64,000 bases of DNA from Cupriavidus pauculus (GCF_008693385.1 NZ_CP044067.1:496001-560000), one strand, 5' to 3'; numbered from the stretch's first letter, positions 8,431 through 16,733 are shown. Program-made: numbers and translations. Notes: a model not told the origin generated them from the letters alone.

Positions 8431-9417
8431 TCAGGAAGCGGCCGGCGGCACGATGAATGCGTCGTCGGCAAAATCCCATAGCAGCGAGCGATCGTCGCCC
8501 GCGTCGTGCACGGTCACGCGCGTGCCGTCGTCGATGGTCCCGATGTCCTCGCAGGCCAGTCCGCGCGCGCGGAAGCGTGCCGTCACGGCCTCGACATGCG
8601 AAGGCGAGACGGCCAGCAGAAAGCCGTAGCTCGGGAAGGCGGCCAGCCAGCGCGCCATGTCCACGGCGTCCGGCCGCGGGATGCGCGACAGATCGATGTC
8701 CGCGCCCACGCGCGAACATTCGAGCAGCATCAGCGCGGTGCCGAGCGTGCCGGCCATGCTGATGTCCTTGGCCGCCGCGCACAGACCCGCCTCGGCGATC
8801 TCGGGCAATAGCTCCAGATCGTCGCGCAGGCGCTCGGCCGGCGCGGTCGTGGACGCATTCCAGTACGGGTACGGCTCCTGGAACGCGCCGCGCAGGTCCA
8901 CCGTCATCAGCAGCCGGTCGCCCGGGCGCGCGGCAAAGCTGGACAGCAGCCGCTGCGCGCGGCCGAGGATGGCCACGGCGAGCTGGCCCTGATTGCTGCG
9001 CGCATTGCTGTGGCCGCCGACGATCGGCACGCCATACGCGGCCGACGCCGCCGCCATGCCGGCCAGTACATCCTTCGCGCCGTCGATGGTTTCGCTCCAG
9101 ATCGCATCGACGACGGCGAGCGGACGCCCGCCCATCGCATAGACATCGCTGATATTGACCATGACCGCGCTGTAGCCCGCGAACCATGGCATCGTGCGAA
9201 TGAAATCGCTGACCATGCCTTCGATCGCGAACAGCAGGTAGCCGCCGGCACCGTCGTCGATGGCCGCGCAATCGTCACCGACCGCAACGGCCTGATCGAG
9301 ATCCGTCACGCCACCGGGCAGTGCGCGGCCGAGCGACGAGAGCATGCCCGCGATATCGGCCTTGTGGCCGAATCCGCGGCTCGCGCGCAGCGTGGACACG
9401 ATCTCGGGCACGTTCAT
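8431..9417 (-). CDS. nitF: NitF: AIR synthase-like (PurM fold) protein of Nit1C (sll0787 family)
   Basis: The 328-residue protein has the PurM/ThiL-type ATP-binding elements: VGDDCAAIDD near residue 48, an internal VNISDVYAMGG and IVGGHSN, and a C-terminal AIRS_C-like half. PurM-fold enzymes activate a carbonyl or amide oxygen with ATP, so NitF may phosphorylate an amide-like intermediate. That is an inference from the fold. Its ATG overlaps the nitE stop by 4 nt (ATGA), so the two are translationally coupled; nitG follows after 11 nt. Confidence 0.92.
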   Translation of the reverse strand: MNVPEIVSTLRASRGFGHKADIAGMLSSLGRALPGGVTDLDQAVAVGDDCAAIDDGAGGYLLFAIEGMVSDFIRTMPWFAGYSAVMVNISDVYAMGGRPLAVVDAIWSETIDGAKDVLAGMAAASAAYGVPIVGGHSNARSNQGQLAVAILGRAQRLLSSFAARPGDRLLMTVDLRGAFQEPYPYWNASTTAPAERLRDDLELLPEIAEAGLCAAAKDISMAGTLGTALMLLECSRVGADIDLSRIPRPDAVDMARWLAAFPSYGFLLAVSPSHVEAVTARFRARGLACEDIGTIDDGTRVTVHDAGDDRSLLWDFADDAFIVPPAAS

Positions 9418-9968
9418 GCCGCGCTCCGCCCCGGCGCGGTAAAGCCGACATGCGGCGTGGTACACGGCGGATAATGGCCGAGGTCGGCTTCCATCCGATG
9501 ATGCGGGCGGCCGAGCAGCGTCTCTTCCCCGAGCGATTGCCAGTGCAGGCGGCGGAACAGCGGTTCGTTCTGGCTCTGCACGTGGGCGAGGAAGCGGCGG
9601 CAGCCCAGCGCATGGGCACTGCTGACGGCAAGCCGGATCAGTGTCGCGCCGATCTTGCCGTGATTGCGGTGCGCGGCATCCACGGCAAGGCGCGAGCCCC
9701 ACCAGACGCCCGGTTCGCTTTCGTGGATGCGCACGGTGCCCACCACCACGTCATCCTTGCCCGTCTCGCACTTCACCGCGACCAGCAGTTGCGCCATCTC
9801 GTCGATGTCGTCGCGATCGTCGCTGTCGAAGATGCCCTGCTCCGCGCAGAACACCGCGCGGCGCAGGCGCATCGCCTCGTCCGCCTCCCACGCCGACGTG
9901 GCCCAGCGGATGCGGAAGACGGTTTCCACCGCGGCGACCGGAACCTCCACGCAAAGATCTTCCATCAT
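9414..9968 (-). CDS. nitE: NitE: GNAT N-acetyltransferase of Nit1C (MSMEG_0567/sll0786 family)
   Basis: The 184-residue GNAT protein has the acceptor-side strand VVGTVRIHE and the acetyl-CoA region RNHGKIGATLIRLAV (about 101-115), with a basic AHRNHGKIG pyrophosphate loop. It starts inside the nitD stop (4-nt ATGA overlap) and ends inside the nitF start (4-nt overlap). Tight coupling of radical SAM, acetyltransferase and AIR-synthase-like proteins suggests they act as sequential or complexed enzymes. The acceptor is unknown. Confidence 0.92.
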   Translation of the reverse strand: MMEDLCVEVPVAAVETVFRIRWATSAWEADEAMRLRRAVFCAEQGIFDSDDRDDIDEMAQLLVAVKCETGKDDVVVGTVRIHESEPGVWWGSRLAVDAAHRNHGKIGATLIRLAVSSAHALGCRRFLAHVQSQNEPLFRRLHWQSLGEETLLGRPHHRMEADLGHYPPCTTPHVGFTAPGRSAA

Positions 9969-11086
9969 GCTGCCATCTCCTCGTACGACGAAAGCGACGA
10001 GCAGGCGCCGCACTTGCCACAACCGGCCTTGATATCGGCCGCGCGCATGCCGCCACCGCGCACCATCGCGCCGAGCGGCTCCAGAATCGATCGCATGAAC
10101 TCGGGCGTCGGTGCCGGATGATCTTCCAGCGGCGTGCCGCTGATGGGCACGAACGGCACCACGAACGGGTACACGCCGATCTCGACCAGTTCGCGCGAGA
10201 TATCGAGAATTGCCTCGGCCGTGTCGCCGAGACCGGCGAGGATGTATGTGCTGACCTGACCGCGGCCGAACACCTTCACCGCCGCGCGAAACGCCTCCAT
10301 ATAGCGGCTGATGGGCACCGCGGCCTTGCCGGGCATGATGCGTTCGCGTACAGCGGGCGTGACCACCTCCAGATGCATGCCGAGCGTATCGACGCCGGCC
10401 GCCTTCATGCGGTCGAACCACACGTCGTCGTCGGGCGGCTCGCACTGGGCCTGGATCGGCAGATCCACGGCCGCCTTGATCGCGAATGCGCTCTCGCAGA
10501 GGATCGCGGCGCCGCGATCGGGCGTGGGCGGCGTGCCCGTGGTCAGCACCATATGCTTGACGCCATCGAGCAGCACCGCGGCGCGCGCCACTTCGGCCAG
10601 TTGCTGCGGCGTCTTGCGCGCGATGGTCCGGCCCGCGGCCAGCGACTGGCCGATCGCGCAGAACTTGCAAGTCTTGCGGCGGCTTTCGTAGCGGATGCAG
10701 GTCTGCAGCACCGTGGTCGCCAGCACGTCGGCGCCGTGTAGCGTCGCGATATGCGAGTACGGCACGCCATCGAGCGTCTGCAGGCGCGAGAATCGCGGCG
10801 CCTTCGGAAAACTGATATTGGCGATGGGAATCGTGCCGCGCATCAGCGCGGTCTTGCCGTCGGCATCGGGCGCCGCGGCAAGATACGGCGAGTTCCATGC
10901 GGTGCTCGTATGCACGGGCACCATGATGGTCACGCCGTCGATCGTCACCGCCTTGTGGTCGGACGGCCCCGCCCCGCCGCGCCGGCTCGATGCACCGGCA
11001 CTCGGGTCCACGAGGCGCAGTCCCGACGACTGCAGTTCAGTCATCAACTGCCGGCTCGAGGCAGGCGTCATCTCGCTGATACTCAT
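9965..11086 (-). CDS. nitD: NitD: radical SAM protein of Nit1C (MSMEG_0568 family)
   Basis: The protein has 373 residues from the ATG at 11086, which has GGGAG upstream. The presumed 4Fe-4S motif is C130-x9-C140-x2-C143, followed by [10 protein letters not shown]. This spacing is longer than the classic Cx3Cx2C. A second cysteine group, C356-x2-C359-x2-C362 (CGKCGACSS), lies near the C-terminus and might hold an auxiliary cluster. The TIM-barrel region contains LGMHLEVV and a later ILAGLGDT typical of biotin-synthase-like proteins. The gene overlaps nitC by 50 nt and nitE by 4 nt. The reaction is unknown; context links it to nitrile or cyanide nitrogen metabolism. Confidence 0.92.
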   Translation of the reverse strand: MSISEMTPASSRQLMTELQSSGLRLVDPSAGASSRRGGAGPSDHKAVTIDGVTIMVPVHTSTAWNSPYLAAAPDADGKTALMRGTIPIANISFPKAPRFSRLQTLDGVPYSHIATLHGADVLATTVLQTCIRYESRRKTCKFCAIGQSLAAGRTIARKTPQQLAEVARAAVLLDGVKHMVLTTGTPPTPDRGAAILCESAFAIKAAVDLPIQAQCEPPDDDVWFDRMKAAGVDTLGMHLEVVTPAVRERIMPGKAAVPISRYMEAFRAAVKVFGRGQVSTYILAGLGDTAEAILDISRELVEIGVYPFVVPFVPISGTPLEDHPAPTPEFMRSILEPLGAMVRGGGMRAADIKAGCGKCGACSSLSSYEEMAA

Positions 11087-12053
11087 GTTGGGCGCTCCCG
11101 TGGAAGTTGGAGAATGCGGCGGACATCGGTGAAGCCGTGGTGGCGGGCCGGTCGTTGATCGCAAGGCTCAGCAGTTCCGGCCGCGCGTAGTGCCCGACCG
11201 AATCCATCATTCGCTTGCGCTTGGTGATCAGCGACATGTCGAGGTCGGCGATCACCATGCCCTCGCCTTCCTTGAGCGGCGCGGCAAGATGCTGCCCCTC
11301 GGGCGAGATGATCGCGGTGTTGCAGCCGCCGCGCAGCGCCTTCTGCAGCGCGGGGTCCGTGGTCACCGAGGCGATCTGCGCATCGGTGAGCCAGCCCGTC
11401 GCGTTCACGACGAAGCAACCCGACTCCAGCGCGTGATGGCGGATGGTCACCTCGATCTGTTCCGCGAAGATCGGGCCGACCAGCGAGCCCGGGAACTGGC
11501 TGCAATGAATCTCTTCGTGCTGCGTCATCAGCGCGTAGCGGGCGAGCGGGTTGTAGTGCTCCCAGCACGCGAGCGCGCCGACGCGGCCGATCGCGGTCTC
11601 CGCGACCTTGAGTCCCGCGGCATCGCCCTGGCCCCAGATCATGCGTTCGTGGAACGTCGGCGTGATCTTGCGGCGCTTGAGCACCAGACGGCCGTCGGTG
11701 TCGAACATCAACTGCGTGTTGTACAGACTGCCGTGATCGCGCTCGTTGACGCCGAGCACGATCACCATGCCATGCCGGCGCGCGCGCTCGGCCATGGCAT
11801 GGGTCACGGGACCGGGCACCACCACGGCCTGCTCGTACAGCCGCATGTGGTCCGCGCCGGACTGCACCGGCGGGCGGACGAACGAGAAATACGGGTAGTA
11901 CGGCACGAACGTCTCCGGAAAGACGATCAGCTGCACCCCCTCGAGCGCCGCGCGGTCGATGGCCTCGCAGACCTTCGCCAGCGTGTTCTCGCCATTCTCG
12001 AGATCGGGCGAGATCTGCACCGCGGCCGCGCGCACTATGCGTTGTCGTGACAT
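11037..12053 (-). CDS. nitC: NitC: Nit1C nitrilase (Nit6803 family)
   Basis: This 338-residue carbon-nitrogen hydrolase has the complete nitrilase catalytic set: E47 in VFPETFVP, K129 in KRRKITPT, E136 in [10 protein letters not shown] and nucleophile C163 in LACWEHYNP. Nitrilases convert R-CN to the acid plus ammonia. Nit6803-type members are the signature enzyme of Nit1C clusters. Length and motifs fit the family. It lies 31 nt after nitB; its end overlaps nitD by 50 nt, with the catalytic part unaffected. The enzyme should be cytoplasmic, with no signal peptide. Confidence 0.95.
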   Translation of the reverse strand: MSRQRIVRAAAVQISPDLENGENTLAKVCEAIDRAALEGVQLIVFPETFVPYYPYFSFVRPPVQSGADHMRLYEQAVVVPGPVTHAMAERARRHGMVIVLGVNERDHGSLYNTQLMFDTDGRLVLKRRKITPTFHERMIWGQGDAAGLKVAETAIGRVGALACWEHYNPLARYALMTQHEEIHCSQFPGSLVGPIFAEQIEVTIRHHALESGCFVVNATGWLTDAQIASVTTDPALQKALRGGCNTAIISPEGQHLAAPLKEGEGMVIADLDMSLITKRKRMMDSVGHYARPELLSLAINDRPATTASPMSAAFSNFHGSAQHEYQRDDACLEPAVDD

Positions 12054-12084
12054 GGTGGTTCCTAGTCGTGCGATCGGATCGGTA

Positions 12085-12567
12085 TCAAACGGTCCAGGTG
12101 TCGATGATCACGGCGTTGTCGCGCACGTGCAGCAGCTTCAGGTCCAGCACGTCGAGCGGATTGATCGCACGGATGCCTTCGATCAGCGACGGTTCGCCGT
12201 GGCCATACAGCGCCTGCAGTGCAAAGCGGCACGCGTACACCTTGCCGCCCTCGGCCATGAACTTGGTCAGTTGGTTGTTGAAGTTCAGATGGCCCGGAAA
12301 CGCTTCGTCGCCGAGCGTCGGAAAGCCGCGCTGCACGCCGAGCGTGACGCCCGGGCCATACAGCAGGATGGAGGTCTCGAAACCCTTGCGCTGCAGGCGC
12401 GTGGCCTGAAGCATGTTCACGAAGCCGATCGAGCCTTCGAACGCGACCGTGTGGAACGTGACGAGCGCCTTCTGGCCCGGCTCTGCCTTCACGTCCTCGA
12501 AGACCTTCTCTTCGTAATCGACAAAGTAGTCGCCTTTCTTGTGAAGCGGGGCGCTGACTGCGGGCAT
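12085..12567 (-). CDS. nitB: NitB: first protein of Nit1C (MSMEG_0572/sll0783 family)
   Basis: The 160-residue protein has a DsrE-like hydrophobic core ([30 protein letters not shown]). It contains a single internal cysteine ([11 protein letters not shown]) near residue 110. The ATG at 12567 has AGAGGAG 7-8 nt upstream. It is the promoter-proximal gene, downstream of the sigma-54 promoter at 12641-12655 with a leader of about 60 nt. Family function is unproven; the DsrE resemblance suggests a small-molecule or sulfur-carrier binding role. Confidence 0.9.
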   Translation of the reverse strand: MPAVSAPLHKKGDYFVDYEEKVFEDVKAEPGQKALVTFHTVAFEGSIGFVNMLQATRLQRKGFETSILLYGPGVTLGVQRGFPTLGDEAFPGHLNFNNQLTKFMAEGGKVYACRFALQALYGHGEPSLIEGIRAINPLDVLDLKLLHVRDNAVIIDTWTV

Positions 12568-12640
12568 GGTGCTCTCCTCTGATGGGTGGCGGATTAGGTC
12601 GGATAACGATCGGCTAGCGGTGCCGACGCCATGCCATTTC

Positions 12641-12655
12641 GCAACGCGCGTGCCA
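12641..12655 (-). promoter_or_regulatory. Sigma-54 (RpoN) promoter of nitBCDEFGH
   Basis: On the minus strand the sequence is TGGCACGCGCGTTGC, matching the sigma-54 consensus TGGCACG-N4-TTGC at all eleven fixed positions, with the GG and GC exactly 10 nt apart. Transcription should begin near 12629, giving a leader of about 60 nt before nitB. Sigma-54 control suits a nitrogen-scavenging cluster. It requires an enhancer-binding ATPase such as NtrC, and none is encoded in this window. Confidence 0.8.
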
Positions 12656-12671
12656 TCTTCGGGTCCCGGAC

Positions 12672-12951
12672 ATGCGATCAAGAGCCGATCTTCCGCATCG
12701 CGCGGGATTGATCGCATCGGTGATTTTTCATGTGGCGGAATGGTGCCGACATGGTCCATACATCCCGGCACAAAACGGCCCGAAACCCGCGCGCACCAAC
12801 GTGGACGCGGTGCGCAGGGACAGGGCATGCCGGACGCCGCGCGCAGCACGCGCGCACCATCATCGAGCCGATAAAGATGCGATCAATCGGCTTTGATCGG
12901 CCGATCGCTTGCGATAAATGCAGGCACGAAACCTGCACGCCCCGATCGCAT
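12672..12951. promoter_or_regulatory. Repeated putative operators between nitB and mocR
   Basis: The 406-bp gap 12568-12973 contains no gene. It holds ATGCGATCA at 12672-12680 and 12877-12885, its reverse complement at 12709-12717, and a one-mismatch reverse copy at 12943-12951. The copies at 12706-12718 and 12876-12888 extend to a 13-bp perfect inverted pair (GATTGATCGCATC/GATGCGATCAATC). A 12-bp palindrome, GATCGGCCGATC, lies at 12895-12906. MocR regulators bind repeated sites near their own and the target promoter, so these are the best candidates. The binding itself is inference. Confidence 0.55.
12791..12815. repeat. Inverted repeat in nit regulatory region
   Basis: Seven-bp arms GCGCACC and GGTGCGC flank 11 bp. 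The centre lies about 175 bp upstream of the predicted sigma-54 start site, a usual distance for an enhancer. The spacing is wider than the NtrC consensus, so the binding protein is unknown. Confidence 0.35.
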
Positions 12952-12973
12952 TCATCCTGTTGCGGAGTGCATC

Positions 12974-14374
12974 GTGTCGAGTCTTGCCAATCACTGGCTC
13001 AAGCGTCTGGCGGAGAGCGAAAAGCCCGCCTATCTGATGATCCCGGACATGATCGAAGAGGATCTGGCCAGCGGTCGTCTGCGCGCGCGGGACCGGCTGC
13101 CCGCGCTGCGTGACCTGGCCGACGCGCTGCGGCTCAACTACACGACGGTGGCGCGCGGGTATGCCGAAGCGCGCAAGCGCGGGCTGATCGATGCCAAGGC
13201 CGGCAGCGGTACCTTCGTGCGCGGACGCGCGCCCGCGCTGCCGTTGCAGGCCGGCACGGGCGCGGAGATGAGCATGAACATGCCGCCCGAGCCGGCCAGC
13301 ATGACCGTGCGCCTGCGCGAGGCGGCGGCGCGCATTCTCGGCGACGCCGATCCGTATACATTGCTCCGTTATCAGGACTTTGGCGGCACGCCCGCCGATC
13401 GGTCGATCGCGACGGCATGGCTGCGGCAGCGGCTGCCCGACTGCCGGCCGGACACGGTGCTGATCTGCCCGGGCATCCACAGCGCGCTGGTGGCGCTGGT
13501 TTCGCAACTCGCGCGTCCGGGACAGACCATCTGCCTCGATACGCTGGCCTATCCGGGCATCAAGGCCATTGCCGCGCAACTGGGCGTGCAGTTGCAGGCG
13601 CTGCCCTCGGACGAGGAAGGCCCGCTCGGCCCCGCATTCGAGGCACTGTGCCGCACGCAGCTGCCCAGCGCGTTCTATATCAATCCGACGCTGCAGAACC
13701 CGAGCACGCGCACGATGCCGCAGGGGCGGCGCGAGATCCTCGCCGATATCGCGCTGCGCTACAACGTGCCGATCATCGAGGACGATGCCTACGGCATGCT
13801 GCCGCGCGAGGCGCCGGACCCGATGGCGCGGCTCGCGCCCGAACTCACGTACTACGTCACGGGGATGTCGAAGACGTTCGGCGCGGGGCTGCGTATCGCG
13901 TTCCTGTCGGCGCCCACGCCGCGGCAGGCACAGCGGCTCGCGGGCACGCTGCGCGCGACGACGGTCATGGCCAGCCCGTTCAATACGCTGCTGACCACCT
14001 CATGGATTCAGGACGGAACGGCTTCGGACATGATCGCGGCGATTCGCGCGGAAAGCGTCGCGCGCCAGGCCGTGGCGCGCGATGTCCTGACGGCCGGGGC
14101 CGGGCATGCCTACGATGCGGACCCCGAAGGCTTCCACCTGTGGCTGCCGATTCCGGCGGCATCGGGCTGGCGCCCGTCGGAACTCGCCCTGCACCTGCGC
14201 TCGCGCGGCATCGGCGTGGTGTCGAGCGCGGCATTCTCCACGGACGGCAATCCGCCCGATGCGGTGCGTATCTGCCTCGGCGGTCCGAACGATCTCGAGG
14301 AAATGGAGGAGTGTCTGCAGATCGTCGTCGATACGCTCGACGATCCGCATCATCTCCATACGGCGATGCTGTAA
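12974..14374 (+). CDS. MocR-type (GntR-HTH plus aminotransferase) transcriptional regulator
   Basis: The 466-residue protein starts at GTG 12974 with GGAG 6 nt upstream; a longer frame from 12893 would use TTG without a site. Residues about 20-90 form a GntR winged helix (LPALRDLADALRLNYTTVAR, then RGLIDAKAGSGTFV). The rest is a fold-type I aminotransferase with INPTLQNPS, IIEDDAYG and the PLP lysine K300 in GMSKTFGAG. MocR proteins sense PLP-linked amino compounds and regulate neighbouring genes. Divergence from Nit1C and the repeats in the shared region make this cluster the likely target. The gene converges on the serA-like gene with 6 bp between stops. Confidence 0.93.
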   Translation: MSSLANHWLKRLAESEKPAYLMIPDMIEEDLASGRLRARDRLPALRDLADALRLNYTTVARGYAEARKRGLIDAKAGSGTFVRGRAPALPLQAGTGAEMSMNMPPEPASMTVRLREAAARILGDADPYTLLRYQDFGGTPADRSIATAWLRQRLPDCRPDTVLICPGIHSALVALVSQLARPGQTICLDTLAYPGIKAIAAQLGVQLQALPSDEEGPLGPAFEALCRTQLPSAFYINPTLQNPSTRTMPQGRREILADIALRYNVPIIEDDAYGMLPREAPDPMARLAPELTYYVTGMSKTFGAGLRIAFLSAPTPRQAQRLAGTLRATTVMASPFNTLLTTSWIQDGTASDMIAAIRAESVARQAVARDVLTAGAGHAYDADPEGFHLWLPIPAASGWRPSELALHLRSRGIGVVSSAAFSTDGNPPDAVRICLGGPNDLEEMEECLQIVVDTLDDPHHLHTAML

Positions 14375-14380
14375 AACCGC

Positions 14381-15583
14381 TCAGGCCACGATCGTCCGCG
14401 TGCGGATGACCGTGGGATCCTCCATCAGCGACTTTACCCATCCCGTCGGCGGCACGATATTGATATCGGTGATCGCATAGCCGATATCGCCTTCGGTCTG
14501 CAACTGCTGCGCGACGATATTGGCGCCGATATCGGCCACCGCCTGGTTGAAGTGCGATAGCGCGCCCGGGCGGTTGTAATGGATGTTCAGGATGCGCGCC
14601 GGCGCCTGCAACGGCGCGGGCTGGATCTGCGGCAGGTTCACCGCGCCGACCGTGGCACCCGTCTGCAGGAAACCGATGAGCTTGGTCGCCACCTCCACGC
14701 CGATATTCTCCTGCGCCTCTTCCGTGCTGCCGCCGACGTGCGGCGTCAGGATGACGTTCGGCTTGTCCTGCAGCGGCGACACGAACGCATCGGCATTGCT
14801 GCGCGGCTCTTCCGGAAACACGTCGATGGCCGCGCCGCCGATATGGCCTTCGTCCAGCGCGGCGGCCAGCGCCTCGATATCGACCACCGAACCGCGCGAC
14901 GCATTGATCAGGATGCTGCCGCGGCGCATGCCCGCGATGGCCGCGCGGTCGATCAGCAGCTTCGTCTGCGGCGTGGCCGGGACGTGCAGCGTCACGACGT
15001 CCGCCTGCGCGAGCGCGTCGGCCAGCGACGGCGCGGGCACGGCCGAGCCCAGCGACAAACGCGGACGGATGTCGTAGAACACGACGCGCATACCCATGGC
15101 TTCCGCCAGAATGCCCACCTGGGCGCCGATATTGCCGTAACCGATCACCGCGAGCGTCTTGCCGCGGATCTCGAACGAGCCCTTGGCGCTCTTCTGCCAT
15201 TCGCCACGGTGGGCGGCACGACTCTTCTCGGGAATCCGGCGCATCAGCATGATGGTCTGTCCGATCACGAGTTCCGCCACCGAGCGCGTGTTCGAGAACG
15301 GCGCGTTGAACACGGGGATGCCCGCATGCGCGGCGGCCGGCAGATCGACCTGCGACGTGCCGATGCAGAAACAGCCGACCGACAGCAGATGGCGCGCATG
15401 GGCGAACGTATCGGCGGTCAGGTGCGTCGCCGAGCGGATGCCCAGCAGCTCGTGCCGCTGCAGGGCGTCATGGAGCGCGTCGCCGGCCAGCGCCTTGGGC
15501 TGGGTGGCAACGGTGAGCTGGGCTTGTGCCAGCGCTTGTTGCGCGCTGGCATGGATGTTTTCGAGAAGCAGGGCGCTGGTCAT
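14381..15583 (-). CDS. serA: D-3-phosphoglycerate dehydrogenase-like 2-hydroxyacid dehydrogenase
   Basis: The 400-residue protein has a NAD-binding domain (VIGYGNIGAQVGILAE), substrate Arg in NASRGSVVD, catalytic Glu in FPEEPRS and His in ILTPHVGGSTEEAQ. A C-terminal ACT domain follows (about 330-400), ending in NIVPPTGWVKS-type sequence. It matches the short E. coli-type SerA (about 410 aa) that oxidises 3-phosphoglycerate in serine synthesis and is often inhibited by serine through ACT. A second chromosomal copy may exist elsewhere. It shares no operon with its neighbours. Confidence 0.88.
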   Translation of the reverse strand: MTSALLLENIHASAQQALAQAQLTVATQPKALAGDALHDALQRHELLGIRSATHLTADTFAHARHLLSVGCFCIGTSQVDLPAAAHAGIPVFNAPFSNTRSVAELVIGQTIMLMRRIPEKSRAAHRGEWQKSAKGSFEIRGKTLAVIGYGNIGAQVGILAEAMGMRVVFYDIRPRLSLGSAVPAPSLADALAQADVVTLHVPATPQTKLLIDRAAIAGMRRGSILINASRGSVVDIEALAAALDEGHIGGAAIDVFPEEPRSNADAFVSPLQDKPNVILTPHVGGSTEEAQENIGVEVATKLIGFLQTGATVGAVNLPQIQPAPLQAPARILNIHYNRPGALSHFNQAVADIGANIVAQQLQTEGDIGYAITDINIVPPTGWVKSLMEDPTVIRTRTIVA

Positions 15584-15681
15584 GGTATTCCGGGAATCGA
15601 TGTATCAGGAGAGGGGCGCCTGACAGAACATACCACCGACCGGTATCCGTGCTGGTGACAGGGGCATGGCAAACCCTTGTT

Positions 15682-16164
15682 TCACTGCCCCGCCCCCACA
15701 TGCGCTCCGGGCCCCTCCGCGGCCATGATGTCCTGCGGATTCCGCAGCGGACACGCGCGCAGCGACAGGCATCCGCAGCCGATGCATCCGTCCAGTTGAT
15801 CGCGCAGCATGGTCAGCGTCCGGATTCGCGCATCGAGGTCGTCCCGCCACGCGGCCGACAGCCGCCGCCAGTCCGCCACCGTCGGCGCCTTGTCCTTGGG
15901 CAACTGGTCGAGCGCCTGCGCGATGACGGCCAGCGGGACGCCCATGCGCTGGGCGACACGAATCACGGCCAGCCGGCGCAGTATCCCGCGCGCATACCGG
16001 CGCTGATTTCCGGCACTGCGCGTGCTGGCGATCAACCCCTTCGATTCGTAGAAATGCAGCGCGGACACGGCAATGCCGCTGCGCGTGGCGACCTCGCCCA
16101 CGGTCAGCGGGTCGCGCGCGCGAAGCTTGCGCTCGGCAGTCTGGGTTTTCGGCTTTGGCGCCAT
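15682..16164 (-). CDS. soxR: SoxR redox-sensing MerR-family activator
   Basis: The 160-residue protein has a MerR helix-turn-helix (LTVGEVATRSGIAVSALHFY), a dimerisation helix and the 2Fe-2S cysteines C127-x2-C130-x-C132-x5-C138, which is the exact SoxR pattern. SoxR is activated when redox-cycling compounds or nitric oxide oxidise this cluster. Outside enterics it usually controls nearby genes directly rather than SoxS. It is divergent from a Rid-family gene whose promoter carries a SoxR box. Confidence 0.96.
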   Translation of the reverse strand: MAPKPKTQTAERKLRARDPLTVGEVATRSGIAVSALHFYESKGLIASTRSAGNQRRYARGILRRLAVIRVAQRMGVPLAVIAQALDQLPKDKAPTVADWRRLSAAWRDDLDARIRTLTMLRDQLDGCIGCGCLSLRACPLRNPQDIMAAEGPGAHVGAGQ

Positions 16165-16229
16165 GGCTATCCGCCCTCACGAAGACAAGGTCACGAAGAC
16201 AAGGCCACTATCCTAGGCCATCACGCCGC

Positions 16230-16260
16230 TTGACCTCAAGTGCACTCGAGGTTCGATACT
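16230..16260 (+). promoter_or_regulatory. SoxR-controlled promoter of the Rid-family gene
   Basis: A -35 TTGACC (16230-16235) and -10 GATACT (16255-16260) are separated by 19 bp, the over-long spacer used by MerR-type activators. Inside sits the near-palindrome CCTCAAGTGCACTCGAGG (16234-16251; one mismatch between 9-bp arms), closely matching the known SoxR box CCTCAAGTTAACTTGAGG. The Rid start codon is 41 nt beyond the -10. Confidence 0.88.
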
Positions 16261-16301
16261 GCGGCGTCATCGTCAACGTCCGGTCGCTCCCGGAACCCGT
16301 C

Positions 16302-16733
16302 ATGAACGCATTCACGCCGCTGCCCCCGGCCTTCATCGACTTTATCAATCCGCCCGAGCTGTACGATCCGCGCCCCAATGGCTACACGCACGTCGTGGTC
16401 ACCCACACGCCCGCCCGCATCGTGCAGGTGGCGGGCCAGGGTGGCGAGGATACCGATGGCACCCTGTCGCCGGACTTCGCCACGCAGGTCGATCGGGCCC
16501 TCCGCAACCTGCGCCACGCGCTGCAAGCCGCGGACGCCGATATCGCCGACGTGACCAAGATCACGGTGCTGATCGTCGACCATTCGATGGCGCGCCTGCA
16601 GATCTTCAGCGCCGCCTGGCAGGCGCTGCTCGGGGACTGGCCGGCGCCCGCCTGCACGCTGATACCGGTGCCGCGACTGGCACTCGACGGCATGCTTTTC
16701 GAGATCGAAGCCACCGCCGTGCTGCCAGTTTGA
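16302..16733 (+). CDS. Rid (YjgF/YER057c/UK114) family protein under SoxR control
   Basis: The 143-residue protein has the family core: VVTHTPARIVQVAGQGGEDTDG, TQVDRALRNLRHALQAA, VTKITVLIVDH and a final FEIEATAVL. Archetypal RidA deaminates reactive imines and needs an arginine before the last strand. By my alignment this protein has PAPACTLIPV there, with no Arg, so it probably belongs to a Rid subfamily with another ligand or reaction. The ATG at 16302 is chosen because it begins the family core and follows the promoter; the longer frame from 16155 would overlap soxR. Confidence 0.9.
   Translation: MNAFTPLPPAFIDFINPPELYDPRPNGYTHVVVTHTPARIVQVAGQGGEDTDGTLSPDFATQVDRALRNLRHALQAADADIADVTKITVLIVDHSMARLQIFSAAWQALLGDWPAPACTLIPVPRLALDGMLFEIEATAVLPV

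Noticed and set aside
12738..12760. GGTGCC/GACATGGTCC as an NtrC site for the nit operon
   Set aside because: The half-sites do not form the GCACC-N5-GGTGC arrangement; no consensus NtrC site was found by eye.
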